This document shows, piece after piece, positions 48,248-57,223 of a stretch of DNA of 64,000 bases (its first letter is position 1; every line of letters begins with the position of its first letter). Origin of the DNA: Collinsella aerofaciens (GTDB lineage: Bacteria > Actinomycetota > Coriobacteriia > Coriobacteriales > Coriobacteriaceae). Under the pieces are notes generated by a model, which was not told the DNA's origin, made no database searches, and saw nothing but the letters and a program-made list of their open reading frames with translations. Where the stretch lies: NCBI RefSeq assembly GCF_902364945.1, contig NZ_CABJFS010000004.1:171284-235283 (forward strand). The letters are read 5' to 3'. A program made the translations under genes and the position numbers.

Positions 48248-49138
48248 ATGCAGCTTTCTCAACTCGAATACCTTCAAGCGGTGGCGAACTATGGCGGCGT
48301 GCGCAAAGCAGCTCGCGCCGTTCATGTGAGTCCGCAGGCCGTTTCGTCGGCAATCAAAAAGTTGGAATCTGAGTATCAGATTGTTTTGCTTGACCGATCG
48401 GCGGGGGAGGCTGTTTTGTCTCCGGCGGGCAGAGAATTTGCGCGTCGTGCACGCGTGATCCTGGCACAAGTCGACGATCTCAAAAAGTACGCTCAATCGA
48501 GGGGCGACGGCGTTTCGCCCGATGGCCACTTTCGTCTTTACGCCCCCTGCCTTCATGGGCGGGGGCGCCTTTTTGCCGAAAGCTGGTATGACTCGTTTGA
48601 ACGCTCGCACCCTCAGATTCACCTTGATGTGTGGCATCAGCCAACGGCTACATGCTTTGAATCACTTGTGCTTGGCATTTCGGATGCGGCTATCTCATTC
48701 GAGGAACCACGGGACAGCGTCCTTTCTTCAAAATATTTGGGTGAAAAGGAGCTCAAGGTTCTTTCATGCCCAGCGGGTCATCAATCTGTGGGCGCCATGA
48801 CCATTCGCGAGTTACTGGGCGGCAGGCTCGCTGTTCCCATTAATTTGTCACCCTGTCTCAATGCAATCAATCAATGTCCCGAAGCCCAGCTCGTCAATTT
48901 TCGCTTCCGTGATGTTGAATACGGAAGCAGGGCTCAGACTGAGTTTCTTCAAGCCGGGGGATTGATATTGAGTTTGTCTGGGTCCTCTCTCGCATCGGAT
49001 GGGTCAGAAGTGAGTGAGTGCTCCATTGAAGGTTCGCGTGATGTAACCTTGCCCATCTACTTTTGCTATCGGCAAAATTCCTGGACTGATCGACACCAGA
49101 CGGTTTTTCTGCACCTATTGCGTCATCTTGCTTCGTGA
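48248..49138 (+). CDS. LysR-family transcription regulator
   Basis: A 296-residue regulator, the standard LysR length. The N-terminal winged helix (MQLSQLEYLQAVANYGGVRKAARAVHVSPQAVSSAIKKLESEYQIVLLDRS) is clear. The rest would be a periplasmic-binding-like effector domain, less conserved than usual, and its ligand is unknown. It is followed after ~120 bp by an MFS transporter on the same strand, an arrangement in which the regulator often controls the transporter, though here they are not divergent. AT content is a bit higher than the flanking genes. Confidence 0.88.
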   Translation: MQLSQLEYLQAVANYGGVRKAARAVHVSPQAVSSAIKKLESEYQIVLLDRSAGEAVLSPAGREFARRARVILAQVDDLKKYAQSRGDGVSPDGHFRLYAPCLHGRGRLFAESWYDSFERSHPQIHLDVWHQPTATCFESLVLGISDAAISFEEPRDSVLSSKYLGEKELKVLSCPAGHQSVGAMTIRELLGGRLAVPINLSPCLNAINQCPEAQLVNFRFRDVEYGSRAQTEFLQAGGLILSLSGSSLASDGSEVSECSIEGSRDVTLPIYFCYRQNSWTDRHQTVFLHLLRHLAS

Positions 49139-49257
49139 GATTAATTGGCTTCGAGGCATCAAGTGATTATTGACGCCTTGTAACACATAGCTGACAGCTT
49201 TGCCCTCATGCTTTTCCAAGATTCCGATTTAGATTGCTGACTCTTGGAGGGCGGAGC

Positions 49258-50418
49258 ATGAAAAACCGTACGGTTTTGCTTTATATGACGTTCGTTTTTC
49301 TGTCGAACTTCAGCACCATCTTGTATTTTCTAACTGTCTACCTTGAGTTCGTCGGACTTTCGATGGTATCGATTTCTAGCATGATGATTGCATATCAAGT
49401 GAGCAAGTTCATCCTTGAAGTTCCCACTGGCTATATTGCTGATAGGTTTGGACGAAAGACAAGCGGTCTCGTTGGCGTCGTGGGGATGCTTGGATACTAC
49501 GCCGCCCTGCTTCTCGTCCGTTCTCCCCTGCTTTTAGTCGGTGCGTTCGCTCTCAAAGGTTTTGCCGTTGCGTGTGTGAGCGGATCCATCGAAGCGATTT
49601 ACATTGACAGCGTCTCTCAGGACCAGCTCGTAAGACTTAATGTCGTTGAGCGATTTGTTTTCTATGCCTCTTGTGCCATCTCCGCTTGCGTGGGCGGTTT
49701 CATTTCGTCCGTCGGTGCATATCTCATTGGTCTTTCGGCAGATATCATCGCAATGGTGTTGACGTTGGTTGTCGTTGTCTGCATTCCTGAGATGCGAAGA
49801 GGGGGCATTGCGACGACACCTGAACATGGGATTAGCCCGAAGATGATCGGTGCCGCTATTGCGGGTAATGGCATTCTTCGTTCAGCGTTCATCATGGACT
49901 GTTCTCAGGCATTTGCTTTTGTCGCCCTGGAAGACTTTTTCTCACTGCTGCTTGCGGGTCGCGGAATGAATGCCGTCGCTTCGGGTGTCACCATTGCGGT
50001 CCAGCTCCTTGCCTCGGCCTCCATGGGACTTATTGTGCCCTGCGCGATTGCTCATGTCGACAAGGGCCGCTTTGCGCGTATTTGCGGCATCGTGCGCCTT
50101 TTCCTGACAGCTTTGTTTTTGATTCCCCTTACTCCGGCTAATTTGCTGCCCGTGTTCTATGTGCTGCAGACGGTTGCGTACTCGTTATTTGCTCCAATTA
50201 AATACTCAATTTTTCAAAAAGTAGCCGATTCTTCGATGCGCTGTTCACTGATTTCGGTTCAAAGCCAGATGGTGGCGGTGGGCGCCATCCTTTTCTATCT
50301 GTTCAATGCTGTGTTGAGCAGCATCGCGGGCATTCGAGTCATATTGCTTGTCGCACTCGGAACCTCTTCTTTGGTGTATATCCCCGCGCTCTTTCGTCTT
50401 ACAAGCCAAAGGACATGA
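49258..50418 (+). CDS. MFS transporter
   Basis: A 386-residue transporter from ATG 49258 (GGAGGGCGGAGC upstream); the frame opens at 49234 without such a site. About 12 hydrophobic segments. The MFS signature is seen in the loop after helix 2: YIADRFGRKTSGLVG (a GxLaDrxGrkxxl-type motif). It follows a LysR gene. Substrate not predictable; a drug or metabolite exporter is likely. The 50419-50538 gap holds an acetate-kinase promoter region. Confidence 0.88.
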   Translation: MKNRTVLLYMTFVFLSNFSTILYFLTVYLEFVGLSMVSISSMMIAYQVSKFILEVPTGYIADRFGRKTSGLVGVVGMLGYYAALLLVRSPLLLVGAFALKGFAVACVSGSIEAIYIDSVSQDQLVRLNVVERFVFYASCAISACVGGFISSVGAYLIGLSADIIAMVLTLVVVVCIPEMRRGGIATTPEHGISPKMIGAAIAGNGILRSAFIMDCSQAFAFVALEDFFSLLLAGRGMNAVASGVTIAVQLLASASMGLIVPCAIAHVDKGRFARICGIVRLFLTALFLIPLTPANLLPVFYVLQTVAYSLFAPIKYSIFQKVADSSMRCSLISVQSQMVAVGAILFYLFNAVLSSIAGIRVILLVALGTSSLVYIPALFRLTSQRT

Positions 50419-50538
50419 GTATTTGGGCACCGATAACTTATATATCAACGCAATAAACCCGAGCGCGAGGGCGTTTGGGTTTATTATTGAAGCGTATGTA
50501 ACCTGGCGGCGCCACACCGCCTGTTAGTAGGGAGACAC

Positions 50539-51717
50539 ATGAACGTTCTGGTCGTCAACGCAGGATCTTCGACCCTTAAGTATCAGGTCATCGATACCAA
50601 GTCCCATAAGGTGTCCGCAAAGGGCTCCTGCGAGCGCGTCTGCTTTACCGGCGGCACTTTCACCCATGCTGCCAACGGCTCCAAGAAGGTGACCGAGAAC
50701 ATCGAGTTCCCCGACCACAAGGTCGCCATCGAGGTTGTCCTGAAGGACCTCGAGGCCAACGGCGTCAAGATTGAGGGTATCGGCCACCGTATCGTTCAGG
50801 GCGGTTGGTACTTTGGCGATTCCTCCCTCGTCGACGAGGATGTCCTCGCCAAGATCCGCGAGGTCGCTCCGCTCGCCCCGCTGCACAACAACCCCGAGGC
50901 CAACGTTATCGAGTACTGCCTGGAGCAGTATCCCGACCTGCCCAACGTCACGGTTTACGACACCGCTTTCCACTTCAACATGCCCGAGGTCGCCAAGACT
51001 TACGCCCTGCCCAAGGACGTCTGCGACAAGCTGCACATCCGTAAGTACGGCGCCCACGGCACCAGCTACCGCTACATCTCCAAGAAGGTCGCCGAGATGA
51101 CCAACGGCGAGGCCCGCAAGGTCGTCGTGTGCCATATCGGCTCCGGCGCTTCCCTGTGCGCCATCGAGGACGGCAAGTGCATGGACACCACCATGGGCTT
51201 GACGCCGCTCGACGGCGTCATGATGGGCACCCGCTGCGGCTCCATCGACCCGGCTACCGTGTGCTACCTGCAGCGCGAGGGCGGCTACACCTTCGACGAG
51301 GTCGACGAGATGATGAACAAGAAGTCCGGCCTTTTGGCTGTGACCGGCGGCAAGACCAACGACTGCCGCAACGTCGAGGAGCTCGCCGCTGCCGGTGACC
51401 CCGAGGCCCAGCTCGCCTTCGATATGTTCGTCTACAAGATTGCCGCCAAGGCTGCCGAGATGGCCACCTCCATGTGCGGTATGGACACCCTGGTCTTCAC
51501 TGCCGGCATCGGTGAGCACGCTCCTGCCGTCCGCGCCGGCGTGGCCGACCGCCTGGCCTTTATGGGCGTCAAGATGGATCATGCCCGCAACGCCCTGCGT
51601 GGTGACGGCGCATGGTGCCTGTCTGCCAAGGATTCCAAGGTCAAAATCTTTGTCATCCCCACGGACGAGGAGTTCATGATCGCTTCCGACGTCGAGCGCA
51701 TCGTCAACGGCAAGTAA
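50539..51717 (+). CDS. ackA: Acetate kinase, copy 1, with altered active-site residue
   Basis: Interconverts acetyl phosphate and acetate with ATP, the energy-yielding end of acetate fermentation. It has 392 residues. The family landmarks VLVVNAGSS, Arg84 (GHR), His116 (LAPLHN), Asp141 (VYDTAFH) and GTRCGSIDPA are kept. However, the active-site His in GTSH is Tyr177 here (AHGTSYRYI), whereas copy 2 has His177. Both copies also have VQGGW where VHGGE is usual. Loss of that His is expected to weaken catalysis or shift substrate, so this copy may have another role. GGGAGACAC precedes the ATG. Confidence 0.88.
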   Translation: MNVLVVNAGSSTLKYQVIDTKSHKVSAKGSCERVCFTGGTFTHAANGSKKVTENIEFPDHKVAIEVVLKDLEANGVKIEGIGHRIVQGGWYFGDSSLVDEDVLAKIREVAPLAPLHNNPEANVIEYCLEQYPDLPNVTVYDTAFHFNMPEVAKTYALPKDVCDKLHIRKYGAHGTSYRYISKKVAEMTNGEARKVVVCHIGSGASLCAIEDGKCMDTTMGLTPLDGVMMGTRCGSIDPATVCYLQREGGYTFDEVDEMMNKKSGLLAVTGGKTNDCRNVEELAAAGDPEAQLAFDMFVYKIAAKAAEMATSMCGMDTLVFTAGIGEHAPAVRAGVADRLAFMGVKMDHARNALRGDGAWCLSAKDSKVKIFVIPTDEEFMIASDVERIVNGK

Positions 51718-51723
51718 TTGCAA

Positions 51724-51768
51724 GAGGGGAGGGGCTGGACGACCGAGCGCCGTTCAGCTCCTCTTTTG
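51724..51768 (+). terminator. Terminator between the acetate kinase copies
   Basis: AGGGGCTGGAC pairs with GTTCAGCTCCT using two G-U pairs, followed by CTTTTG. Confidence 0.6.
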
Positions 51769-51881
51769 TACTCGTTGGGCGATATGCCTGATAGCTATTT
51801 ATCAAGTTGTGATAACTTCTTATTAACATGCGGCCGCCTTAAGGGGTCTGCGCCGACCGTATCGCACTGCAAAGGAGTCTC

Positions 51882-53060
51882 ATGAACGTACTTGTTGTCA
51901 ACGCCGGCAGCTCGAGCCTTAAATATCAGCTTTTGGATACCGATACCCGCGAGGTTTTCGCCAAGGGCAACTGCGAGCGTATCGGCTCGGAGATGGGCAT
52001 CTTTGGCCACTCCGAGAACGGTGGTGCCAAGCAGACCGAGGAGATTCCTTTTCCCGATCATCGCTGCGCCATTGCGCGCGTGCTCGAGGAGCTCGAGAAG
52101 ACCGACTTTACGATCGATGGCATCGGCCACCGTATCGTTCAGGGTGGCTGGCACTTCGATGATTCCGCGGTCGTCGACGATGAGGTCATGGCTAAGATCC
52201 TCGAGGTTGCTCCGCTCGCCCCGCTGCACAATTACGGCGAGGCCGCGGCAATCGAATATTGCCGCGAGAAGTATCCGGAGCTGCCCAACGTGGCCGTCTT
52301 CGACACCTCGTTCCACATGACCATGCCCGAGGTCGCCTACACCTACGCGCTGCCCAAGGACGTGTGCGACAAGTACCACGTGCGCAAGTACGGTGCCCAC
52401 GGCACGAGTCACCGCTATGAGTGGATGATGGCCAAGGAGATCCTGGGCTCGCGCTGCCACCGCCTGCTCTCGTGCCATTTGGGCAACGGCGCCTCGCTTG
52501 CCGCCATCGAGGACGGTGTATGCCGCGATACCACGATGGGCCTCACGCCGCTCGACGGCCTGATGATGGGCACCCGTTGTGGTTCCATTGACCCGGCTAC
52601 CGTGTGCTACCTGCAGCGCGAGGGCGGCTACAGCTACCAGGAAGTCGATGACATGATGAACAAGCAGTCTGGTCTGCTTGCCATCTCGGGCATCTCCAAC
52701 GACGCCCGTGACATCCGTACGCGCGCCTCCGAGGGCGACGAGCGCTGCCTGCTCGCCTTCGATATGTTCGCCTACAAGGCCATGCAGCAGGCCGGCTCCA
52801 TGATCGCTTCCATGGCGGGCGTGGACACCATTACCTTTACCGCCGGCATTGGCGAGAACGACTGGTCGATCCGCAAGGCCTTCTGCGACTGCTTCGAGTG
52901 GCTGGGCGTGCGCATCGACAACAACAAGAACCGCGAGGCCGTGGGTAACGGCCCGCAGGTCATCAGCGCCGCCGGCTCTTCCGTCACGGTCATGGTCATC
53001 CCCACCGACGAGGAATACATGATCGCCCACGACGTCGAGCGTTTGACCGCGAATAACTAG
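51882..53060 (+). CDS. ackA: Acetate kinase, copy 2
   Basis: A second 392-residue acetate kinase, colinear with copy 1 without gaps but clearly diverged along its length. The active-site residues are canonical here: Arg84, His116 (LAPLHN), Asp141 (VFDTSFH), His177 (AHGTSHRY), and GTRCGSIDPA. The same VQGGW variant occurs. It is read by its own ribosome site (AAAGGAGTCTC) and has its own terminator, so the copies can be expressed separately. pta is encoded convergently 350 bp away, giving the full acetyl-CoA to acetate pathway. Confidence 0.92.
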   Translation: MNVLVVNAGSSSLKYQLLDTDTREVFAKGNCERIGSEMGIFGHSENGGAKQTEEIPFPDHRCAIARVLEELEKTDFTIDGIGHRIVQGGWHFDDSAVVDDEVMAKILEVAPLAPLHNYGEAAAIEYCREKYPELPNVAVFDTSFHMTMPEVAYTYALPKDVCDKYHVRKYGAHGTSHRYEWMMAKEILGSRCHRLLSCHLGNGASLAAIEDGVCRDTTMGLTPLDGLMMGTRCGSIDPATVCYLQREGGYSYQEVDDMMNKQSGLLAISGISNDARDIRTRASEGDERCLLAFDMFAYKAMQQAGSMIASMAGVDTITFTAGIGENDWSIRKAFCDCFEWLGVRIDNNKNREAVGNGPQVISAAGSSVTVMVIPTDEEYMIAHDVERLTANN

Positions 53061-53082
53061 TGCGTTCGCTTGCGATTGAACG

Positions 53083-53117
53083 AAAGGCCTCCTGAGCAGC
53101 AGCTCAGGAGGCCTTTT
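53083..53117 (+). terminator. Terminator of acetate kinase copy 2
   Basis: AAAGGCCTCCTGAGC and GCTCAGGAGGCCTTT form a perfect stem with a TTTT end. 53118-53267 holds no gene that I can support. Confidence 0.88.
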
Positions 53118-53267
53118 TGCTAGCAGGCGGAAATTCGAGTCCCAAAGTGATCATCACCAGTAACGCCAGCGCTCCCAGCAACGACACCCATTCATTCAGA
53201 TCCTCAGCCCCAGCTCGTAGCCAAGCCGCCGTCCACTCCAGATGTTCTGAATGCTTCGTGGCAGTAG

Positions 53268-53396
53268 AAGGCCGTACGGGCTAACCCCTGAAAACATTCC
53301 GCAGACCAGAAACGCCCCCGTTCGTAGCTCCGAAGGAGCAGAACGGGGGCGTTTCATTGGTCGAGGACGTTTTCAGGGGTTAGCCCGTACGGCCTT
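53268..53396. repeat. Large nested inverted repeat (family C), between ackA and pta
   Basis: Outer arms of 28 bases (53268-53295 and 53369-53396) are perfect reverse complements, starting AAGGCCGTACGGGC. Inside, GAAACGCCCCCGTTC (53309-53323) pairs with GAACGGGGGCGTTTC (53341-53355), capped by CTCC-GAA-GGAG. It lies between convergent genes and reaches to within 17 bp of the pta stop. Confidence 0.7.
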
Positions 53397-53412
53397 CGGG
53401 CGAGTGCGTCCG

Positions 53413-54393
53413 CTACTCAGCCATCTGAGCCTGGACGGCGGTGATGGCTACGACACCCACGATGTCGTCGGCAGAGCAGCCGCGCGACAGGTCGTTGACC
53501 GGCTTGGCGATGCCCTGCAGAATGGGGCCGTAAGCGTCGGCGCCGGCGAAGCGCTGAACCAGCTTGTAGCCGATGTTGCCGGCCTCGAGGTCGGGGAACA
53601 CGAGCACGTTGGCCTTGCCGGCAACGGAGGAGCCGGGAGCCTTGAGCTGGGCGACGGTGGGGACGATAGCAGCATCGAGCTGCAGGTCGCCGTCGATGGC
53701 GAGCTCGGGTGCCTTCTCCTTGCAGAACTTCACGGCCTCCTGGACCTTCTTGGCGACCTCGCCACCGGCGGAGCCCATGGTGGAGTAGGAGAGCATGGCC
53801 ACGTGCGGCTCAACATTGCCCATGAAGGTGGACCAGGAGTGAGCGGAGGCGATGGCGATCTCGGAGAGCTCGTCGGAGGACGGGTTGATGTTGAGGCCGC
53901 AGTCGGCGAAGATCAGCGTGCCGTCGGTGCCGAACTGCGGGGTGTCGGTGCACATCACGAAGAAGGCCGAGACCAGCTTGGTGCCCGGGGCGGTCTTGAG
54001 GATCTGAAGCGCGGGGCGCAGGGTGTCGGCGGTGGAGTGGCAGGCGCCGGAGACCAGGCCGTCGGCGTCGCCCATCTTGACCATCATGGTGCCAAAGTAG
54101 GTGGCGTCCATCACCTGGGCGCGAGCCTGCTCGATGGTAACGCCCTTCTTGGCGCGGAGCTCGGCAAACTTCTGTGCGTACTCCTCGTGCTTCTCGGCAT
54201 TGCGCGGGTCGATGACGGTGGCGCCGGGAACGTTGATCTCGTTGGGATCGCCCAGGATGACGATGTTGGCCAGGCCTTCCTCGATGATCTTGTTGGCCGC
54301 GACGATGGTGCGCGGATCCTCGCCCTCGGGCAGGACGATGGTCTTAAGGTCGGCCTTGGCGGCAGACTTCATACGGTTTAGGAAATCGCTCAT
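53413..54393 (-). CDS. pta: Phosphate acetyltransferase
   Basis: Converts acetyl-CoA and phosphate to acetyl phosphate, which acetate kinase then uses to make ATP. It has 326 residues, the length of the short single-domain form. KTIVLPEGEDPRTIVAA, FFVMCTDTPQFGTDGTLIFADCGLNINPSSDELSEIA and MLSYSTMGSAGG are family-typical, and KANVLVFPDLEAGNIGYKLVQRFAGA the usual C-terminal signature. It is convergent with the acetate kinase genes rather than in an operon with them. A small ACCCGCT-GCT-AGCGGGT hairpin lies in its leader (54457-54473). Confidence 0.95.
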   Translation of the reverse strand: MSDFLNRMKSAAKADLKTIVLPEGEDPRTIVAANKIIEEGLANIVILGDPNEINVPGATVIDPRNAEKHEEYAQKFAELRAKKGVTIEQARAQVMDATYFGTMMVKMGDADGLVSGACHSTADTLRPALQILKTAPGTKLVSAFFVMCTDTPQFGTDGTLIFADCGLNINPSSDELSEIAIASAHSWSTFMGNVEPHVAMLSYSTMGSAGGEVAKKVQEAVKFCKEKAPELAIDGDLQLDAAIVPTVAQLKAPGSSVAGKANVLVFPDLEAGNIGYKLVQRFAGADAYGPILQGIAKPVNDLSRGCSADDIVGVVAITAVQAQMAE

Positions 54394-54624
54394 GTTACTC
54401 CTTACAAGCGTTTCGCTAAGCTCCAGGCGCCCGGCTGTTCACGAATAAACCCGCTGCTAGCGGGTCTACCTTTCAATTATGTTCGCCGCTGTGCTTGAGC
54501 TTTCCTTGTGTGGCAAGCTCATTATAGGACGCATTAGCGCTATAATCGCTCTGATAAATATGTCTCGAAGAATGTTCGAGAAAAGCCCAGCTAACGAGCC
54601 CGTGGCTTTTGACAAGGAGTATCG

Positions 54625-55827
54625 ATGCAGATTACCTCAGGCCTGCCTGAAGGCTTTAACGCCGGCGCGTACGACATGATTGTCGTCGGTGCTGGATATG
54701 CCGGTGCCGTTTGCGCCCGCCGTCTTGCCGAGACCATCGGCTATCGTGTTGCCGTTTTGGAGCGCCGTAGCCACATTGCGGGCAATGCCTATGACTGCAC
54801 TGACGAGGCCGGAATCCTGATCCACGAGTACGGTCCGCATATCTATCACACCTTTAACGAGCGCGTGCATAATTTCCTGTCGCGCTTTACCAAGTGGACG
54901 GATTATCAGCACAAGGTGCTCGCCAACATCAACGGTACCCTTATGCCCGTGCCCTTCAACCATGCGAGTCTCAAGCTCGCCTTTGGTGATGAGCGCGGCG
55001 AGGAGCTGTATCAGAAGCTCGTGGAGACCTTTGGCAAGGATGTCAAAGTGCCCATCATGGAGCTGCGTAAGAAGAACGACCCCGACTTGGCCGAGGTCGC
55101 CGATTACGTCTACGAGAACGTCTTTTTGCATTACACCATGAAGCAGTGGGGCCAGACGCCCGACCAGATCGATCCCTCGATCACCGGCCGCGTTCCCGTC
55201 TTTGTGGGCGACGATGACCGCTACTTCCCGCAGGCCCCCTTCCAGGGTATGCCGCAGGATGGCTACACGGCGCTGTTTGAGCACATGCTCGACCACGACC
55301 TGATTGATGTGTTCTGCGACGTGGATGCTCGCGATCTCTTCGAGATCGACGAGACAACCGTCAAGGTCGACGGCAAGGTCTACGGCGGCGAGATCGTCTA
55401 TACCGGTCCGCTCGATGAGCTGTTCAACCTCGACCTGGGCGCGCTGCCGTACCGCACGCTCGACATGAAGTTCGAGACGCTCGATATGGATCAGTTCCAG
55501 CCCGTGGGCACCGTCAACTACACCACGAGCGAGGACTACACCCGCATTACCGAGTTCAAGAACATGACTGGTCAGGTCCTGCCCGGCAAGACCACCATCA
55601 TGAAGGAGTACTCCAAGGCCTATACGCCCGGCTCGGGCGAGACGCCGTATTACGCCATTCTTGAGCCCGAGAACCGTGAGCTCTATGAGCGCTATCTTGA
55701 GCGCGTCCAGAACCTGACAAACTTCCACCCGGTGGGTCGTCTGGCCGAGTATCGTTACTACGATATGGATGCCGTGACCAATTCCGCCCTCGATCTTTCG
55801 GATGAGATTATCGCCTGCCATGCATAA
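54625..55827 (+). CDS. glf: UDP-galactopyranose mutase
   Basis: A flavoenzyme that converts UDP-galactopyranose to UDP-galactofuranose for cell-surface glycans. It has 400 residues. MIVVGAGYAGAVCARRLAE is the FAD-binding loop, HEYGPHIYHTFNERVHNFLSRFTKW the Glf signature, and TKWTDYQHKVLANINGTLMPVPFN follows. It overlaps the downstream glycosyltransferase by 8 bp, so the two are probably co-translated; ACAAGGAGTATCG precedes the ATG. Regulation is not visible; a TATAAT box at 54541-54546 is a possible promoter. Confidence 0.94.
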   Translation: MQITSGLPEGFNAGAYDMIVVGAGYAGAVCARRLAETIGYRVAVLERRSHIAGNAYDCTDEAGILIHEYGPHIYHTFNERVHNFLSRFTKWTDYQHKVLANINGTLMPVPFNHASLKLAFGDERGEELYQKLVETFGKDVKVPIMELRKKNDPDLAEVADYVYENVFLHYTMKQWGQTPDQIDPSITGRVPVFVGDDDRYFPQAPFQGMPQDGYTALFEHMLDHDLIDVFCDVDARDLFEIDETTVKVDGKVYGGEIVYTGPLDELFNLDLGALPYRTLDMKFETLDMDQFQPVGTVNYTTSEDYTRITEFKNMTGQVLPGKTTIMKEYSKAYTPGSGETPYYAILEPENRELYERYLERVQNLTNFHPVGRLAEYRYYDMDAVTNSALDLSDEIIACHA

Positions 55828-56851
55828 AGTCATAACATTCGGTATTCCCTCGTATAACGCCGCCAAGGACATGGACCATTGCATCACCTCCATCTTGGAG
55901 GGGAGCAATTACGCCACCGATATCGAGATTATCGTGGTGGACGACGGCTCCAAGGACGAGACGGCCGCCAAGGCCGACGAGTGGGAGGCCCGTTATCCTG
56001 GAATCATCCGCGCGGTGCACCAGGAGAATGGCGGCCACGGTATTGCCGTCCTTTCGGGTCTGCGCGAGGCGCAGGGCACCTACTACAAGGTCGTCGACTC
56101 GGACGACTGGCTTGACGGCGCTGCCCTTTCGACCATGCTGTCGATTCTGCGCGGCTTTGAAGAGCGCGACCAGCGCGTTGACCTGTTTATCTCGAACTAC
56201 GTGTACGAGAAGGTTTACGAGGGTACGCATACGGCCATTGGTTACAAGTTTGCCCTGCCTCGAAAAAAGATCTTTACCTGGGACCAGATCGGCCATTTCC
56301 GTTTGGACCAGAATCTGCTCATGCACAGCCTGTGCTATCGCACGGATGTGCTGCGCGAGTCCAACCTGCCCATGCCGCCGCACACGTTCTATGTGGACAA
56401 CATCTACGCCTACGTGCCGCTGCCGCGTTGCAAGACCATGTACTACGCCGACATCGACCTCTATCGCTACTTTATCGGTCGCGAGGGCCAGAGTGTCAAC
56501 CAGGCCACGATGGTCAAGCGTCTGGACCAGCAGTTCCGTGTTACGCGTATCATGATGGAGTCGTACCACCTGTACAGCGATGTCGAGTCGTCGCGTCTGC
56601 GTTCGTACATGATGGGCTACTTCACCATGATGATGGCGATCTGCTCGGTGCTCACCAAGCTTTCCGACGAGGATTGTGCCGATGAGCGTCTGAAGACGCT
56701 GTGGAATGATTTGAAGGCCTATGACGAGCGTATGTATCGTCGTGCACGTTACGGTGTGGTCGGCTTCTTCACTAACCTCCGCGGTCGTGCCGGAGACAAA
56801 ACCACACTCGGCCTATACCGTCTTGCCTCAAAGATCTTCAAATTCAACTAA
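55820..56851 (+). CDS. Family-2 glycosyltransferase
   Basis: A 343-residue GT-A enzyme. From ATG 55820 it begins MHKVITFGIPSYNAAKDMDHC; an in-frame ATG at 55802 is the alternative. IIVVDDGSKDETA is the nucleotide-binding start, and YYKVVDSDDWLDG is the DxD metal motif. A basic region near residue 130-140 (KFALPRKKIFTW) and two more helical areas follow; there is no membrane helix. Its placement behind glf suggests it uses UDP-galactofuranose or another sugar in the same glycan. The acceptor is unknown. Followed by the two family-B repeats. Confidence 0.88.
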   Translation: MHKVITFGIPSYNAAKDMDHCITSILEGSNYATDIEIIVVDDGSKDETAAKADEWEARYPGIIRAVHQENGGHGIAVLSGLREAQGTYYKVVDSDDWLDGAALSTMLSILRGFEERDQRVDLFISNYVYEKVYEGTHTAIGYKFALPRKKIFTWDQIGHFRLDQNLLMHSLCYRTDVLRESNLPMPPHTFYVDNIYAYVPLPRCKTMYYADIDLYRYFIGREGQSVNQATMVKRLDQQFRVTRIMMESYHLYSDVESSRLRSYMMGYFTMMMAICSVLTKLSDEDCADERLKTLWNDLKAYDERMYRRARYGVVGFFTNLRGRAGDKTTLGLYRLASKIFKFN

Positions 56852-56883
56852 CTGCTGAGTAATCGCTGCTGATAGGTTGACAG

Positions 56884-56993
56884 GGCCCCTTGGCCTTTAG
56901 TTTGCTACTGCGAACAGTCCTGCTCGCACGGAAAGCACATTGAGTGCTTTCCGGCTCGTGCGGAACTTGTAGCAAACTAAAGGCCAAGGGGCC
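56884..56993 (-). ncRNA. Structured repeat family B, copy B1
   Basis: A perfect 25-bp outer stem (56884-56908 with 56969-56993; begins GGCCCCTTGGCC). Conserved interior on the minus strand includes TTCCGCACGAGCC and AGGACTG, with apex GGAAAGCAC/GTGCTTTCC and a 5-base loop. It lies right after the glycosyltransferase stop. Orientation is opposite to B2. Confidence 0.65.
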
Positions 56994-57086
56994 TCTGCTA
57001 TAAGAATCGATTGTCAGGTTATTTGAATTTGAAGATCTTCGACGCGCGGTACACAGGGGCCTGGGCTGAAAAGAATCTGGTTGGTA

Positions 57087-57211
57087 GGTTGCCCGGTGGG
57101 GTTTGGTTATGTTTGTCGCGAGTTCCGCACGAGCCGAAGAGCACTTAATGTGCTCTTCGTGCGAGCCAGGACTGTAGAGCAGCAAACATAACCAAAACCC
57201 ACCGGGCAACC
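57087..57211 (+). ncRNA. Structured repeat family B, copy B2
   Basis: Outer stem 57087-57115 with 57183-57211, 28 of 29 positions paired, begins GGTTGCCCGGTGGGG and is unrelated in sequence to B1. The interior matches B1: TTCCGCACGAGCC, apex CGAAGAGCAC/GTGCTCTTCG, and AGGACTGT. Apex differences from B1 keep base pairing. It abuts the P1-peptidase stop (57224). Confidence 0.65.
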
Positions 57212-57223
57212 GGACGAGCTAGT

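Noticed and set aside
50539..53060. Tandem acetate kinase as an assembly duplication
   Set aside because: The copies differ along their whole length, have separate ribosome sites, and one has its own perfect terminator.
53251..54381. A plus-strand ORF opposite pta
   Set aside because: Translation is Gly/Val/Ala-rich and unstructured; pta on the minus strand explains the reading frame.
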